Below the pieces are notes generated by a model. It saw only the letters and a list, made by a program, of their open reading frames with translations, did no database searches and was not told the origin of the DNA. The translations under genes and the position numbers were made by a program. From Candidatus Phosphoribacter baldrii (lineage in GTDB: Bacteria; Actinomycetota; Actinomycetes; Actinomycetales; Dermatophilaceae), in NCBI GenBank assembly GCA_016704565.1, contig JADIZV010000002.1:682001-746000 (forward strand): a DNA stretch of 64,000 nucleotides. Reading direction: 5' to 3'. Within the stretch, counting starts at the first letter, position 1. Every line of letters begins with the position of its first letter. Positions 1 to 12,262 of the stretch are shown here, in pieces.

Positions 1-2
1 CC

Positions 3-932
3 CGAGACGAGGTCGAGGCGATCCTCGACACGGCCGCTTCGATGCATGACGTCCAGCGCCGGGAGGTCAAGAAGATCCCGACGCTGCGTGGTCGCACCGT
101 CATCAACCTCTTCTTCGAGGACTCCACCCGCACTCGCTCCTCGTTCGAGATCGCGGGCAAGTGGATGTCGGCCGACACGATCAACATCACCGGCAAGGGG
201 TCCTCGACGTCCAAGGGCGAGTCGTTGCGTGACACCGTCAAGACGATCTGCGCCATGGCCGTCGACGCGCTGGTCATCCGGCACAGCGCGTCCGGCGCCT
301 GCCACCAGGTCGCGCAGTGGGTCGATGCCTCCGTCATCAACGCCGGCGACGGCACCCACGAGCACCCGACCCAGGCCCTCCTGGACGCCTATACCCTGCG
401 CCAGCGGCTGGGTTCCCTCGACGGTCGCCACATCGTCATCGTGGGCGATCTAGCCCACTCGCGGGTGTTCCGCTCCAACGTCATCACCCTGGGTCGCCTC
501 GGCGCCCGAGTCACCGTTGTCGCGCCCCCGACCCTCATGCCCAGCGGCATCGGGGACTGGTCCGCGCGCGACGGCTTCGCAACGAGTTGGGACCTCGACC
601 AGACCCTGTATGCCGCATCGCCGGGCGACCGTCCCGACGCCGTCATGATGCTTCGGGTCCAGCGTGAACGGATGAGCGGCGGGTTCTTCCCGACCGAACG
701 CGAATACACCGCGGGCTACGGTCTCACCCGCGAGCGCCTGACTCGCCTGTATGCCGCCACCCCCGACCTGCCGATCCTGCACCCGGGCCCGATGAACCGG
801 GGCCTGGAGATCTCGGCCGAAGCGGCCGACGCGACAAGCTCGGCGATCCTCGACCAGGTCTCGGCCGGGGTCGCGGTGCGGATGGCGGTCCTCTATCACC
901 TGCTCGCCGGCGAGACGGAGGCGGCGGCATGA
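3..932 (+). CDS. pyrB: Aspartate carbamoyltransferase catalytic chain (5' end outside window)
   Basis: This enzyme condenses carbamoyl phosphate with aspartate, the committed step of UMP synthesis in the cytoplasm. The reading frame is open from base 3 and the true start lies upstream, so about 15-20 residues are missing; the first visible ATG (base 42) is internal. The carbamoyl-phosphate loop FFEDSTRTRSSFE is intact, and GDLAHSRV and LHPGPMNRG near the C-terminus are typical of the family. The stop overlaps the ATG of pyrC by 4 bp (ATGA), so the two are translationally coupled. No regulatory chain (PyrI) is present here. Confidence 0.96.
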   Translation, partial: RDEVEAILDTAASMHDVQRREVKKIPTLRGRTVINLFFEDSTRTRSSFEIAGKWMSADTINITGKGSSTSKGESLRDTVKTICAMAVDALVIRHSASGACHQVAQWVDASVINAGDGTHEHPTQALLDAYTLRQRLGSLDGRHIVIVGDLAHSRVFRSNVITLGRLGARVTVVAPPTLMPSGIGDWSARDGFATSWDLDQTLYAASPGDRPDAVMMLRVQRERMSGGFFPTEREYTAGYGLTRERLTRLYAATPDLPILHPGPMNRGLEISAEAADATSSAILDQVSAGVAVRMAVLYHLLAGETEAAA

Positions 933-2269
933 CCGACGTGCTGATCAAGGGCGCGAAAGTCCTGGGAGACAACGCTGCTGACATCCTGGTCCGCGACGGG
1001 ATGATCGCACAGATCGGGTCGATCGGCTCGACCCGCTCGTCAGGGGAGCGCGACGGCGCTCGCCTCACCGTCGTCGACGCCGACGGCCTGGTCGTGCTGC
1101 CGGGCCTGGTGGACCTGCACACCCATCTGCGTGAGCCGGGCCGCGAGGACGCCGAAACGGTGGCCAGCGGGTCAGCCGCCGCGGCTGCCGGGGGCTTCAC
1201 GGCTGTCCTGGCGATGGCCAACACCTCGCCCGTGACCGACACGGCCGAGGCAGCCGAGCGGGTGCTCGACCTTGGCCGGGCGGCCGGGCTGGTCGATGTG
1301 CAACCGATCGGTGCAGTGTCTAAGGGCCTTGCGGGCGCCGAGCTGGCCGAGCTCGGCCTGATGGCCCGCTCTCGCGCGGCGGTTCGAGTGTTCTCCGACG
1401 ACGGCCGGTGCGTGCACGACGCCCGGCTCATGCGCCGAGCCCTGGACTACCTCAAGCCCTTCGGCGGTGTGATCTCCCAGCACGCCCAGGACCCCCACCT
1501 CGCAGACGGCACAGCATGCTGCCACGAGGGCGAGGTCTCCGGGCGCCTCGGTCTGCCGGCCTGGCCCGCGGTCGCTGAAGACGTCATCGTCGCCCGCGAT
1601 GTCCAGCTGGCACGGCATACCGGGTCTCGGGTCCATGTCGCGCACGTCTCGACGGCCGCGTCGGTCGAGATCATCCGATGGGCCAAGGCGCAGGGGATCG
1701 CGGTGACCGCCGAGGTGACCCCGCACCACCTCGCCCTGGGGACCGAACTGCTGGCTGGCTACGACCCGGTGTTCAAGGTCAACCCGCCGCTGCGGCCCGA
1801 CGCGGACCGCGCGGCCATCCTCGCGGCTCTCGTCGACGGCACGATCGACGCCGTGGCGACCGACCACGCTCCGCACGCGCGCCACGACAAGGAGCACGCG
1901 TTCCCGGACGCGGCCTTCGGCATGCTCGGCCTGGAGACCGCCCTTGCGGTCCTCGCCGAAGTGGCCGTGCGCCCGGGGCTGCTGACGTGGGCACAGCTCG
2001 CGCAGCGGATGTCGTTCGCACCGGCCCGGATCGCCGGGCTGGCAGGTCACGGTCGGCCCGTCGCGGTCGGCGAGCCGGCCAACCTCGTCCTGCTCGACCC
2101 GGACGCGACCTGGACGGTGGACCGCGCGGCGAGCCAGTCGCTCTCCCGCAACAACCCCTGGCACGGGCGCACGCTGCCCGCCCCGGTCGTCGCGACGTTC
2201 CTGCGCGGCGAGTGCACGGCATACCGAGGCCGAGTCCGCGGCCAGTTCGACCCGGAGGAGATCGCGTGA
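929..2269 (+). CDS. pyrC: Dihydroorotase, class I
   Basis: PyrC cyclises carbamoyl-aspartate to dihydroorotate. The 446-residue protein has the zinc motif DLHTHLREPG (H64 and H66) and the late TDHAPH motif that carries the catalytic Asp. The HxH context and length fit the class I type used by Gram-positives, not the shorter E. coli type. The start overlaps the pyrB stop and the stop overlaps the carA GTG, so it is an internal cistron of the pyr operon. Confidence 0.96.
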   Translation: MTDVLIKGAKVLGDNAADILVRDGMIAQIGSIGSTRSSGERDGARLTVVDADGLVVLPGLVDLHTHLREPGREDAETVASGSAAAAAGGFTAVLAMANTSPVTDTAEAAERVLDLGRAAGLVDVQPIGAVSKGLAGAELAELGLMARSRAAVRVFSDDGRCVHDARLMRRALDYLKPFGGVISQHAQDPHLADGTACCHEGEVSGRLGLPAWPAVAEDVIVARDVQLARHTGSRVHVAHVSTAASVEIIRWAKAQGIAVTAEVTPHHLALGTELLAGYDPVFKVNPPLRPDADRAAILAALVDGTIDAVATDHAPHARHDKEHAFPDAAFGMLGLETALAVLAEVAVRPGLLTWAQLAQRMSFAPARIAGLAGHGRPVAVGEPANLVLLDPDATWTVDRAASQSLSRNNPWHGRTLPAPVVATFLRGECTAYRGRVRGQFDPEEIA

Positions 2270-3439
2270 GTCCCGCAACGTCGCTGCTGGGTGATCGGGA
2301 GGCGGCAGCGCTGGTCCTCGAGGACGGCCGCACCTTCCTCGGCCACTCGTTCGGTGCAGTGGGGGAGACCGTCGGCGAGGCGGTGTTCTCGACCGGGATG
2401 ACCGGCTACCAGGAGACCCTCACCGACCCGTCCTACCACCGGCAGGTCGTCGTCATGACCGCGCCGCACGTCGGCAACACCGGATGGAACGACGAGGACG
2501 ACGAGTCCCGGCGCATCTGGGTGGCCGGGTATGCCGTGCGCGACCCCGCCCTTCGCCCGTCCAACTGGCGCTCTCGGCGGTCGCTGGAGGACCAGCTCGT
2601 CGCCCAAGGGATCGTCGGCATCTGCGGGATCGACACCCGGGCACTCACCCGGCATCTGCGTGAGCGTGGAGCGATGCGGGTGGGGATCTTCAGCGGCGAC
2701 TCCTTCTCGCCGAGCCAGAGCGAGCTGGTGGCCAAGGTGCTGGCCGCACCAGCCATGGCCGGGGCCGAGCTGGCCACCCAGGTCTCGACGCACCAGCCGT
2801 ATGTCGTTGCCGCTCAAGGTGATCGGCGCTTCACAGTGGCGGCGATCGACCTCGGCATCAAGGGAATGACGCCCACTCTCATGGCCAAGGAAGGGATCGA
2901 GGTCCACGTCCTGCCGGCGACCGCCACGATCGCGGACGTCCTGGCCGTGTCCGGCGCCGACGGCACTCCGGGGCCGGACGGCGTGTTCTTCTCCAACGGT
3001 CCCGGCGACCCGGCGACCGCCGACCTCACCCTGCTGCGCGAGGTCCTCGACCGGCGGATCCCCTTCTTCGGGATCTGCTTCGGCAACCAGCTGCTGGGCC
3101 GAAGCCTGGGCTTCGGCACCTACAAGCTCAAGTACGGACACAGGGGCATCAACCAGCCCGTCATGGACCGCACGACCGGCAAGGTCGAGGTCACGGCACA
3201 CAACCACGGGTTCGCCGTCAATGCACCCATCAAGCACGACTCGCAGACCCCCTACGGCCGGGTCCGGGTGAGCCACATCTGCCTCAACGACGACGTCGTC
3301 GAGGGGCTGGAGTGCCTGGACCGACCGGCCTTCTCGGTGCAATACCACCCGGAGGCAGCAGCGGGGCCGCACGACGCGGCATACCTCTTCGACCGGTTCT
3401 GCGCGCTCATGCGCACCCACCCCTGGAAGGGGGCCCAGC

Positions 3440-3447
<8 letters not shown>
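2266..3447 (+). CDS. carA: Carbamoyl-phosphate synthase small (glutaminase) chain
   Basis: CarA hydrolyses glutamine and passes ammonia to CarB. The GTG at 2266 overlaps the pyrC stop (GTGA) and is chosen because the preceding frame is only the shadow of pyrC; this gives 393 residues, the normal length. The class I amidotransferase triad is visible: nucleophile Cys271 in GICFGNQLLG, and His361 and Glu363 in QYHPEA. The N-terminal part (FSTGMTGYQETLTDPSY) is the usual CarA-specific domain. The gene ends 8 bp inside carB. Confidence 0.97.
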
Positions 3448-6753
<3,306 letters not shown>

Positions 6754-6757
<4 letters not shown>

Positions 6758-7632
6758 GCAAGGTCGCCCACGAGGTCGCCCGGGTGCTCTCCAGCGAGCC
6801 CGCCGGTGCCTACCGTCACCTGGTCCTCGCCGCACCGACCATCGCCGCGTATGCCGCCCCCGGCCAGTTCGTCGCGGCCACTGTGGGGGGCCCGACCTCG
6901 GGGATGTTGTTGCGCCGGTCCTTCTCGATCCACGCGGCCGACCCTGCGGTCGGCACCGTCGAGATCGTCGTTGCCGCCCATGCAGCCGGGACGACCTGGA
7001 TCACGCAGCGTCGGCCGGGCGATGAGGTGGACCTGGTCGGGCCGCTTGGGCGACCGTTCCCGGTCCCTGTCCGACCAGGACCGGACGGCCGCACCAGCGC
7101 CGTCCTCGTCGGCGGGGGTTATGGCAGCGCGCCGCTGTTCTGGCTGGCCCGGGTGCTGCGCGCGCAGGGCACTCATGTCGAGATCGTCCTCGGGGCGGCC
7201 AGCGCCGACCGACTCTTCGGGGTCGACCTCGCCAGCGCGGTCGCGGATGCCGTCGCGGTGACCACGGATGACGGCTCGGCGGGCACCCGTGGGTGGGTCA
7301 GCGATGTCCTGCCCGAAGTGCTCACTCGCAGTGGAGCCAGCGACGTCTACGCCTGCGGGCCGATGGCGATGCTCAAGGCAGTCACCGACGCCGCAGCGGC
7401 TGCCGGCGCCATCGCCCATGTCGCCGTTGAGGAGGCCATGGCCTGCGGAGTCGGGGTCTGCATGACGTGTGTCATGCCGGTCGTCGGCGCGGACGGCCGC
7501 ACGAGGATGGTCCGGTCCTGTCTTGATGGGCCGGTCTTCGAGGGCAGTCGGGTGCGGTGGGACGCCTTCGGCGACGGCCTGTGCCGGGTGCCCGACGACG
7601 CAGTGGGGGCACCCCAGGTCGGAGGGCACTGA
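6754..7632 (+). CDS. pyrK: Dihydroorotate dehydrogenase electron-transfer subunit
   Basis: PyrK is the FAD/[2Fe-2S] subunit that lets type 1B dihydroorotate dehydrogenase use NAD+. The 292-residue protein has an N-terminal FAD-binding barrel (RRSFSIH), a nucleotide-binding fold with GGGYGSAPLF, and a C-terminal cluster motif with Cys231, Cys236, Cys239 and Cys256. The GTG start overlaps the carB stop. Sitting directly before pyrD, it shows that this organism oxidises dihydroorotate with the NAD-linked heteromeric enzyme. Mycobacteria use the quinone-linked class 2 enzyme instead. Confidence 0.93.
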
Positions 7633-8591
7633 TGGCTGACCTCACGGCCTCGCTGGCGGGACTCACCCTGCCCAACCCCCTCATGACAGCCTCGGGCTGC
7701 GCGGCCAACGGCAAGGAACTGCACCGCTTTTTCGACATCTCCCGACTGGGAGCCTTCGTCACCAAGACGGTCATGGCGGCCCCGCGCAGCGGCCGGGGGA
7801 CGCCGCGCATGGCCGAGACGCCCTCTGGGATGCTCAACTCGATCGGCCTGCAAGGCCCTGGGATCGACGCCTTCGCCGACGAAGACCTGCCGTGGTTGGC
7901 ATCGGTCGGTGCTCGGGTCCTCGTCTCCATCGCAGGCGGCACTCCAGCCGAATTCGCCCAGGTGGCAACCCGGTTGCTCGCCAGCCCAGCCGTCACAGCG
8001 ATCGCCGGGCTCGAAGTGAACATCTCCTGTCCCAACGTCGCCAGCCGGGGCCAGGTGTTCGCCATCGACCCGCACGCCTCCGCCCAAGTGGTCGCCGCGG
8101 TCCGCGAGGCCGTCCCCATCCACCTGCCGGTGTTCGCCAAGCTCAGTCCCGACGTCACCGACCTGGTCACTGTCGCCGCGGCCTGCCTCGGCGCCGGAGC
8201 CGACGGGCTCACCCTCATCAACACGACCTTAGGCATGGTCATCGACACCGATCGGATGCGACCGCACCTCGGCGGGATCACCGGGGGCCTGAGCGGCCCG
8301 GCGATCCGGCCCATCGCGGTCCGGGCGATCTGGCAGGTCAGGTCGGCGATGTTCGCCGAGCGCCTCCCCACGGCGCCCATCATCGGCGTCGGAGGGGTTG
8401 CCTCGGGTCGCGATGCGCTCGAGCTCGCCGCTGCTGGTGCGAGCGCCATCCAGGTCGGCACCGCCACCTTCCACGACCCGCAGGCGCCCGCCCACGTCCT
8501 CGACGAGTTGGCCTTGTTGCTCGACGCGCGGGGGTATGCCGCGTTCGCCGATGTCGTCGCCGCCGCCCATCCCGAACGGAAGCACCCATGA
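7632..8591 (+). CDS. pyrD: Dihydroorotate dehydrogenase catalytic subunit, type 1B
   Basis: PyrD (PyrDB type) oxidises dihydroorotate to orotate using FMN and hands electrons to PyrK. The ATG at 7632 shares a base with the pyrK stop and begins MADLTASLAGLTLPNP, the normal N-terminus; an open extension back to 7557 lies inside pyrK and is rejected. The 319 residues include NISCPN, FAKLSPDVTD and the phosphate-binding GVGGVASGRDALEL. The stop overlaps the ATG of a 9-codon frame created by the duplication described at 8575-8613. Confidence 0.94.
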   Translation: MADLTASLAGLTLPNPLMTASGCAANGKELHRFFDISRLGAFVTKTVMAAPRSGRGTPRMAETPSGMLNSIGLQGPGIDAFADEDLPWLASVGARVLVSIAGGTPAEFAQVATRLLASPAVTAIAGLEVNISCPNVASRGQVFAIDPHASAQVVAAVREAVPIHLPVFAKLSPDVTDLVTVAAACLGAGADGLTLINTTLGMVIDTDRMRPHLGGITGGLSGPAIRPIAVRAIWQVRSAMFAERLPTAPIIGVGGVASGRDALELAAAGASAIQVGTATFHDPQAPAHVLDELALLLDARGYAAFADVVAAAHPERKHP

Positions 8592-8613
8592 GCAACGGAA
8601 ACACCCATGAGCA
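8575..8613 (+). repeat. Tandem duplication of the pyrF ribosome-binding/start region
   Basis: A 20-bp unit (AACGGAAGCACCCATGAGCA) at 8575-8594 is repeated at 8594-8613 with one mismatch and a period of 19 bp. Each copy carries a GGAA-type Shine-Dalgarno and an ATG. The first ATG (8588) overlaps the pyrD stop and opens a frame of only nine codons ending at 8617; the second (8607) is the true pyrF start. Confidence 0.85.
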
Positions 8614-9497
8614 CTGACGCGGCCACACAGGTGAGCGGGCGGCATACTCCGGCCTTCGGGGTGCGGTTGCGCGAGGCAATGGCGACGTACGGGCCGTTGT
8701 GTGCCGGCGTCGACCCCCATCGGGCGCTCCTGCACGGGTGGGGGCTGGACTACAGCGTCGCAGGGCTGGAGCGCTTCGCGATGACCTGCGCCGAGGCGTT
8801 CGCCGGTCGCGTGGCCGCGGTCAAGCCGCAGTCCGCGTTCTTCGAGGTCTTCGGCGCGGCCGGCGTGGCTGTCCTCGAACGACTCGTCGGTGAGCTGCGG
8901 GCTGCCGGCACCCTGGTGATCCTCGACGTCAAGCGCGGAGACATCGGGACGACGATGGACGCGTATGCCGAGGCATTCCTGGGCAAGGACGCCCCAGAGC
9001 CCCCCGACGCCATCACGGTCAGCCCCTACCTGGGCTATGGCTCGTTACGAACGGCGGTCGACTTGGCCCATGCGACCGGCCGGGGGATCTTCGTGCTCGC
9101 GCTCACCTCCAACCCGGAAGGCGCCGCTGTCCAACATGCGGTGCTCGACGGGCAGAGCGTGGCCGGGCATGTCGTCGCCGGAGCAACCGTGGACAACGCC
9201 GACGCACGCAGCCGCGACGAGCTCGGATCGGTCGGCCTCGTGGTGGGGGCGACCGTCGGCGATGCGGTCCAACGGCTTGGTCTGGACCTGGCCGGGATGG
9301 GCGGACCGTTCCTCGCGCCCGGGGTTGGTGCCCAGGGCGGCACAGCCGAGAGCCTGCGCCGGGTGTTTGGTTCCGCCCTTCCCAACGTCCTTGCCGCATC
9401 GAGCCGGGAGGTCCTCGGGGCTGGTCCCACCGTGGCTGCGCTCGCGGCGCGAGTCGGCGAGACCGCCGCCGCGTTGGCTGAGACGCTCAGGCTGTGA
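8607..9497 (+). CDS. pyrF: Orotidine 5'-phosphate decarboxylase, type 2
   Basis: PyrF decarboxylates OMP to UMP, the last step of the pathway. The 296-residue protein is the larger (type 2) form found in mycobacteria and many other actinobacteria, with the catalytic segment DVKRGDIGTTMDAYAEAFLG. The start at 8607 follows GGAAACACCC; the near-identical ATG 19 bp upstream is out of frame. Residues 9-13 (SGRHT) contain a copy of the GTATGCCG repeat in reverse orientation. This is the last gene of the pyr operon; no clear terminator was recognised in the 145 bp that follow. Confidence 0.94.
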   Translation: MSTDAATQVSGRHTPAFGVRLREAMATYGPLCAGVDPHRALLHGWGLDYSVAGLERFAMTCAEAFAGRVAAVKPQSAFFEVFGAAGVAVLERLVGELRAAGTLVILDVKRGDIGTTMDAYAEAFLGKDAPEPPDAITVSPYLGYGSLRTAVDLAHATGRGIFVLALTSNPEGAAVQHAVLDGQSVAGHVVAGATVDNADARSRDELGSVGLVVGATVGDAVQRLGLDLAGMGGPFLAPGVGAQGGTAESLRRVFGSALPNVLAASSREVLGAGPTVAALAARVGETAAALAETLRL

Positions 9498-9571
9498 CCT
9501 GCGGCGTTACCTCACGGCCCGTCCGACGGCGTGCTCGATTCGCTCACAAGTTGTTCATCCCGGGGGTGTCG

Positions 9572-9600
9572 TTGCACACCGCGGGGCGCCTCGGTAGGTT
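9572..9600 (+). promoter_or_regulatory. Housekeeping-type promoter of mihF-gmk-rpoZ
   Basis: TTGCAC (9572-9577) and TAGGTT (9595-9600) are separated by exactly 17 bp, a good sigma-70-like promoter. Transcription would start near 9607, giving a leader of about 36 nt with AGGAG before the mihF GTG. The rest of the 9498-9642 gap shows nothing recognisable. Confidence 0.6.
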
Positions 9601-9642
9601 CGGTCCTTGATGTTGTCCAGCGCCCGATCGAGGAGTGACACG

Positions 9643-9960
9643 GTGGCTCTGCCCGAACTGACCCCGGAAGAACGAGCGGCTGCCCTCGAGAAGGCCGCCC
9701 TCGCTCGCCGGGCCCGGGCCGCGGTCAAGAACCGGCTCAAGTACTCCCAGGGTTCCCTGGCCGAGGTCATCGCCGACGGCAAGGACGACCCGGTGCTGGG
9801 CAAGCTCAAGGTGTCGGCCCTCTTGGAGTCGCTTCCTGGGGTGGGTCCGGTTCGAGCCCGGCAGATCATGGCCGAGGTAGGCATCTCGGAGTCTCGGCGC
9901 GTCCGCGGGTTGGGGGTCAACCAGGCGGCGGCGCTCATCGCGCGGTTTGACCAGTCGTGA
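9643..9960 (+). CDS. mihF: Actinobacterial integration host factor (mIHF)
   Basis: This small basic nucleoid protein bends DNA and was first described as the mycobacterial host factor for L5 integration. The GTG at 9643 (VALPELTPEERAAALEKA) follows AGGAG at a good distance and gives 105 residues, the normal size; an upstream in-frame ATG at 9607 would add residues not seen in the family. The helix-two-turn-helix stretch LPGVGPVRARQIMAEVGI is clear. It overlaps gmk by 4 bp. Confidence 0.93.
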   Translation: MALPELTPEERAAALEKAALARRARAAVKNRLKYSQGSLAEVIADGKDDPVLGKLKVSALLESLPGVGPVRARQIMAEVGISESRRVRGLGVNQAAALIARFDQS

Positions 9961-10565
9961 GCGGCGCCGATCCCCAATCGGTGCCGATTGCCTCGCCGGA
10001 GGGAACCGGCCGTCTGGTCGTCCTCGCCGGCCCGACTGCGGTCGGGAAGGGGACGATCGCGGCATACATCCGCACGCACTTTCCCCAGGTGTGGCTCTCG
10101 GTGTCGATGACAACCCGACCGCCGCGACCGGGTGAGGTCGACGGAGTCCACTACATCTTCGTCGCGGAAGAGGAGTTTGACCGGCTCATCGCAGCGGGGG
10201 AGTTCCTTGAGTATGCCGTCGTCCACGGCCGCGCGAAGTATGGCACCCCGCGTGGCCCGGTCGAGCGAGCTCTCGCCGCCGGGCACCCCGCGTTGCTGGA
10301 GATCGACTTGCAGGGGGCCCGACAGGTGCGCGAGAGCATGCCCGAGGCGCTGTTGGTCTTTCTCGCCCCGCCCAGTTGGGACGAGCTGGTGGACCGCCTG
10401 GTCGGGCGGGGGACTGAGACGCAGGAAGAGCGCACCGTCCGGCTGCACACCGCGACCCGGGAGCTGGAAGCCGTCGACGAGTTCGACGTGGTCATCATCA
10501 ACGACGATGTCCGCCGAGCCAGTGAACAACTCGTATCATTAATGGGACCGCGTCCTTCTGCGTGA
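9957..10565 (+). CDS. gmk: Guanylate kinase
   Basis: Gmk phosphorylates GMP to GDP. The P-loop reads GPTAVGKGT, and the GMP-binding segment SVSMTTRPPRPGEVDGVHY follows at the usual place. The 202-residue protein has a somewhat long N-terminal tail. The GTG overlaps the mihF stop. The mihF-gmk-rpoZ-coaBC-metK order is conserved across actinobacteria. Confidence 0.96.
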   Translation: MSGADPQSVPIASPEGTGRLVVLAGPTAVGKGTIAAYIRTHFPQVWLSVSMTTRPPRPGEVDGVHYIFVAEEEFDRLIAAGEFLEYAVVHGRAKYGTPRGPVERALAAGHPALLEIDLQGARQVRESMPEALLVFLAPPSWDELVDRLVGRGTETQEERTVRLHTATRELEAVDEFDVVIINDDVRRASEQLVSLMGPRPSA

Positions 10566-10610
10566 GGGCGCCCGCAGCGACCTGCCCCCGATCGAATCGA
10601 GATCCTTGCC

Positions 10611-10874
10611 GTGTCCGGAACCGTGGCCAACCCCATCGGCATCACCAACCCGCCCATCGACGACCTGCTCGCCGTCGCCGACAGCAAGTACGCCCTGGTG
10701 ATCTACTCCGCGAAGCGCGCCCGGCAGATCAACGCCTACTACTCGCAGTTGCAGGAGGGCCTGCTCGACTACGTCGGCCCGCTTGTCGAGACCGAGGTCC
10801 ACGAGAAGCCGCTGTCGATCGCGCTGCGTGAGATCAACGAGCGTCTGCTCACGACCCACGTGACCGAGGACTGA
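10611..10874 (+). CDS. rpoZ: RNA polymerase omega subunit
   Basis: Omega helps assemble the beta' subunit into RNA polymerase. The 87-residue protein starts at GTG 10611 and contains the family core (PPIDDLL, YALVIYSAKRARQIN, EKPLSIALREI). It lies 45 bp after gmk in the usual neighbourhood. Confidence 0.93.
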   Translation: MSGTVANPIGITNPPIDDLLAVADSKYALVIYSAKRARQINAYYSQLQEGLLDYVGPLVETEVHEKPLSIALREINERLLTTHVTED

Positions 10875-10929
10875 CCCCGCTCGGCTCGCCGCGCCGTCAC
10901 CGACCCCCTCGACCCTGGGAGCCCAACAG

Positions 10930-12198
10930 ATGCGTGTCGTGCTGGGGGTGAGCGGCGGGATCGCCGCCTACAAGGCGGCCTCGCTGCTCCGTCGGTTCAC
11001 CGAGTCCGGTCACGACGTCACCGTGGTGCCCACGGAGGCCGCGTTGCGGTTTGTCGGGGCGCCGACGTGGGCCGCGCTGTCGGGCAAACCGGTGGCGAGC
11101 GACGTCTGGACGGCCGTCGACCGGGTCCCGCATGTGCGCATCGGTCAGGACGCCGACCTGGTGGTGGTCGCTCCGGCCACCGCCGATCTGCTGGCCAAGG
11201 CCGCGACCGGTCAGGCCGACGACCTGCTGACCGCCACCTTGCTCACGGCACGCTGCCCGGTCGTGTTCGCGCCGGCGATGCACACCGAGATGTGGTTACA
11301 CCCGGCCACCCAGGCCAACGTCGCGACCCTCAAGGCTCGGGGCGCGCACGTGGTCGAGCCCGCGTCGGGGCGGCTCACCGGGGCCGACACGGGCCCGGGC
11401 CGACTCCCCGAGCCTGAGGAGTTGTATGCCGCGTGCCTGGCTGCCGTCGATGCCAGCGCGCCGCTGGGCTCCGACGGGGCCGCGGTCCGGGGAGGTGACC
11501 TGCACGGCATACGGGTTGTTGTCAGTGCCGGTGGCACCCGGGAGGCCCTGGACCCCGTGCGGTTCCTCGGCAACCGCTCGTCGGGCAAGCAGGGCGTCGC
11601 TTTGGCCGAAAGGGCAGCCGCGCGCGGCGCTCAGGTGACGTTGGTGGCGTGCAATCTTGCGGTGCCCGTGCGGGATGACCTCGGGATCCGGGTCGTCCCT
11701 GCCGAGTCGGCGCTGGATCTGCAGGAGGCTGTGACAACGGTCGCTGGAGACGCCGATGTCGTCGTCATGTGCGCGGCGGTGGCCGACTTCCGGCCCAAGC
11801 ACTATGTGGCCAGCAAGATCAAGAAGACCCATGCCGCTGATGGGTCGGACCAGGCAGCCCCCACCATCGAGTTGGTGCGCAATCCCGACATCCTCGCCGG
11901 GCTGGTGGCGCGACGGGGTTCCGCGGCGCATCCGGTGATCGTCGGGTTCGCGGCCGAGACTGGTGATGAATCCGGGTCGGTCCTGGACCTGGCCCGGGCG
12001 AAACTGGCCCGCAAGGGCTGCGACCTGCTCGTTGCCAACGAGGTCGGAGCGACGAAGACCTTCGGGCAAGACACCAATACGGTCCACCTGCTCTTCCGGG
12101 ACGGCCGCCCGGGCGTGACGGTCGGGCCTGCCAGCAAGGCCGCAGTAGCCGACGCGGTGTGGGACGGCATACGGGACCTCATCCCCGCGTCGCACTAG
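10930..12198 (+). CDS. coaBC: Phosphopantothenoylcysteine synthetase/decarboxylase (Dfp, CoaBC)
   Basis: This bifunctional enzyme ligates cysteine to phosphopantothenate and then decarboxylates the product on the way to coenzyme A. The N-terminal FMN-dependent CoaC half (GGIAAYKA, PAMHTEMW, GRLTGADTGPGRLPEP) is followed by the CoaB half (NRSSGKQG, and KIKK near residue 300). The 422-residue length is normal. GGAG precedes the ATG. Two Gly-Ile pairs in the CoaB half use the rare ATA codon, both inside GTATGCCG-family repeats (11505 and 12165). Confidence 0.95.
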   Translation: MRVVLGVSGGIAAYKAASLLRRFTESGHDVTVVPTEAALRFVGAPTWAALSGKPVASDVWTAVDRVPHVRIGQDADLVVVAPATADLLAKAATGQADDLLTATLLTARCPVVFAPAMHTEMWLHPATQANVATLKARGAHVVEPASGRLTGADTGPGRLPEPEELYAACLAAVDASAPLGSDGAAVRGGDLHGIRVVVSAGGTREALDPVRFLGNRSSGKQGVALAERAAARGAQVTLVACNLAVPVRDDLGIRVVPAESALDLQEAVTTVAGDADVVVMCAAVADFRPKHYVASKIKKTHAADGSDQAAPTIELVRNPDILAGLVARRGSAAHPVIVGFAAETGDESGSVLDLARAKLARKGCDLLVANEVGATKTFGQDTNTVHLLFRDGRPGVTVGPASKAAVADAVWDGIRDLIPASH

Positions 12199-12262
12199 AC
12201 TGGATGTGAAGCGCCACCCTCCCGCGGTGGCCGTCCCGAGCCCCATCCCGCTGGAGTCGCGA

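Noticed and set aside
12199..12262. SAM riboswitch before metK
   Set aside because: The leader after the -10 box is only about 55 nt and shows none of the SAM-I or SAM-IV core elements.
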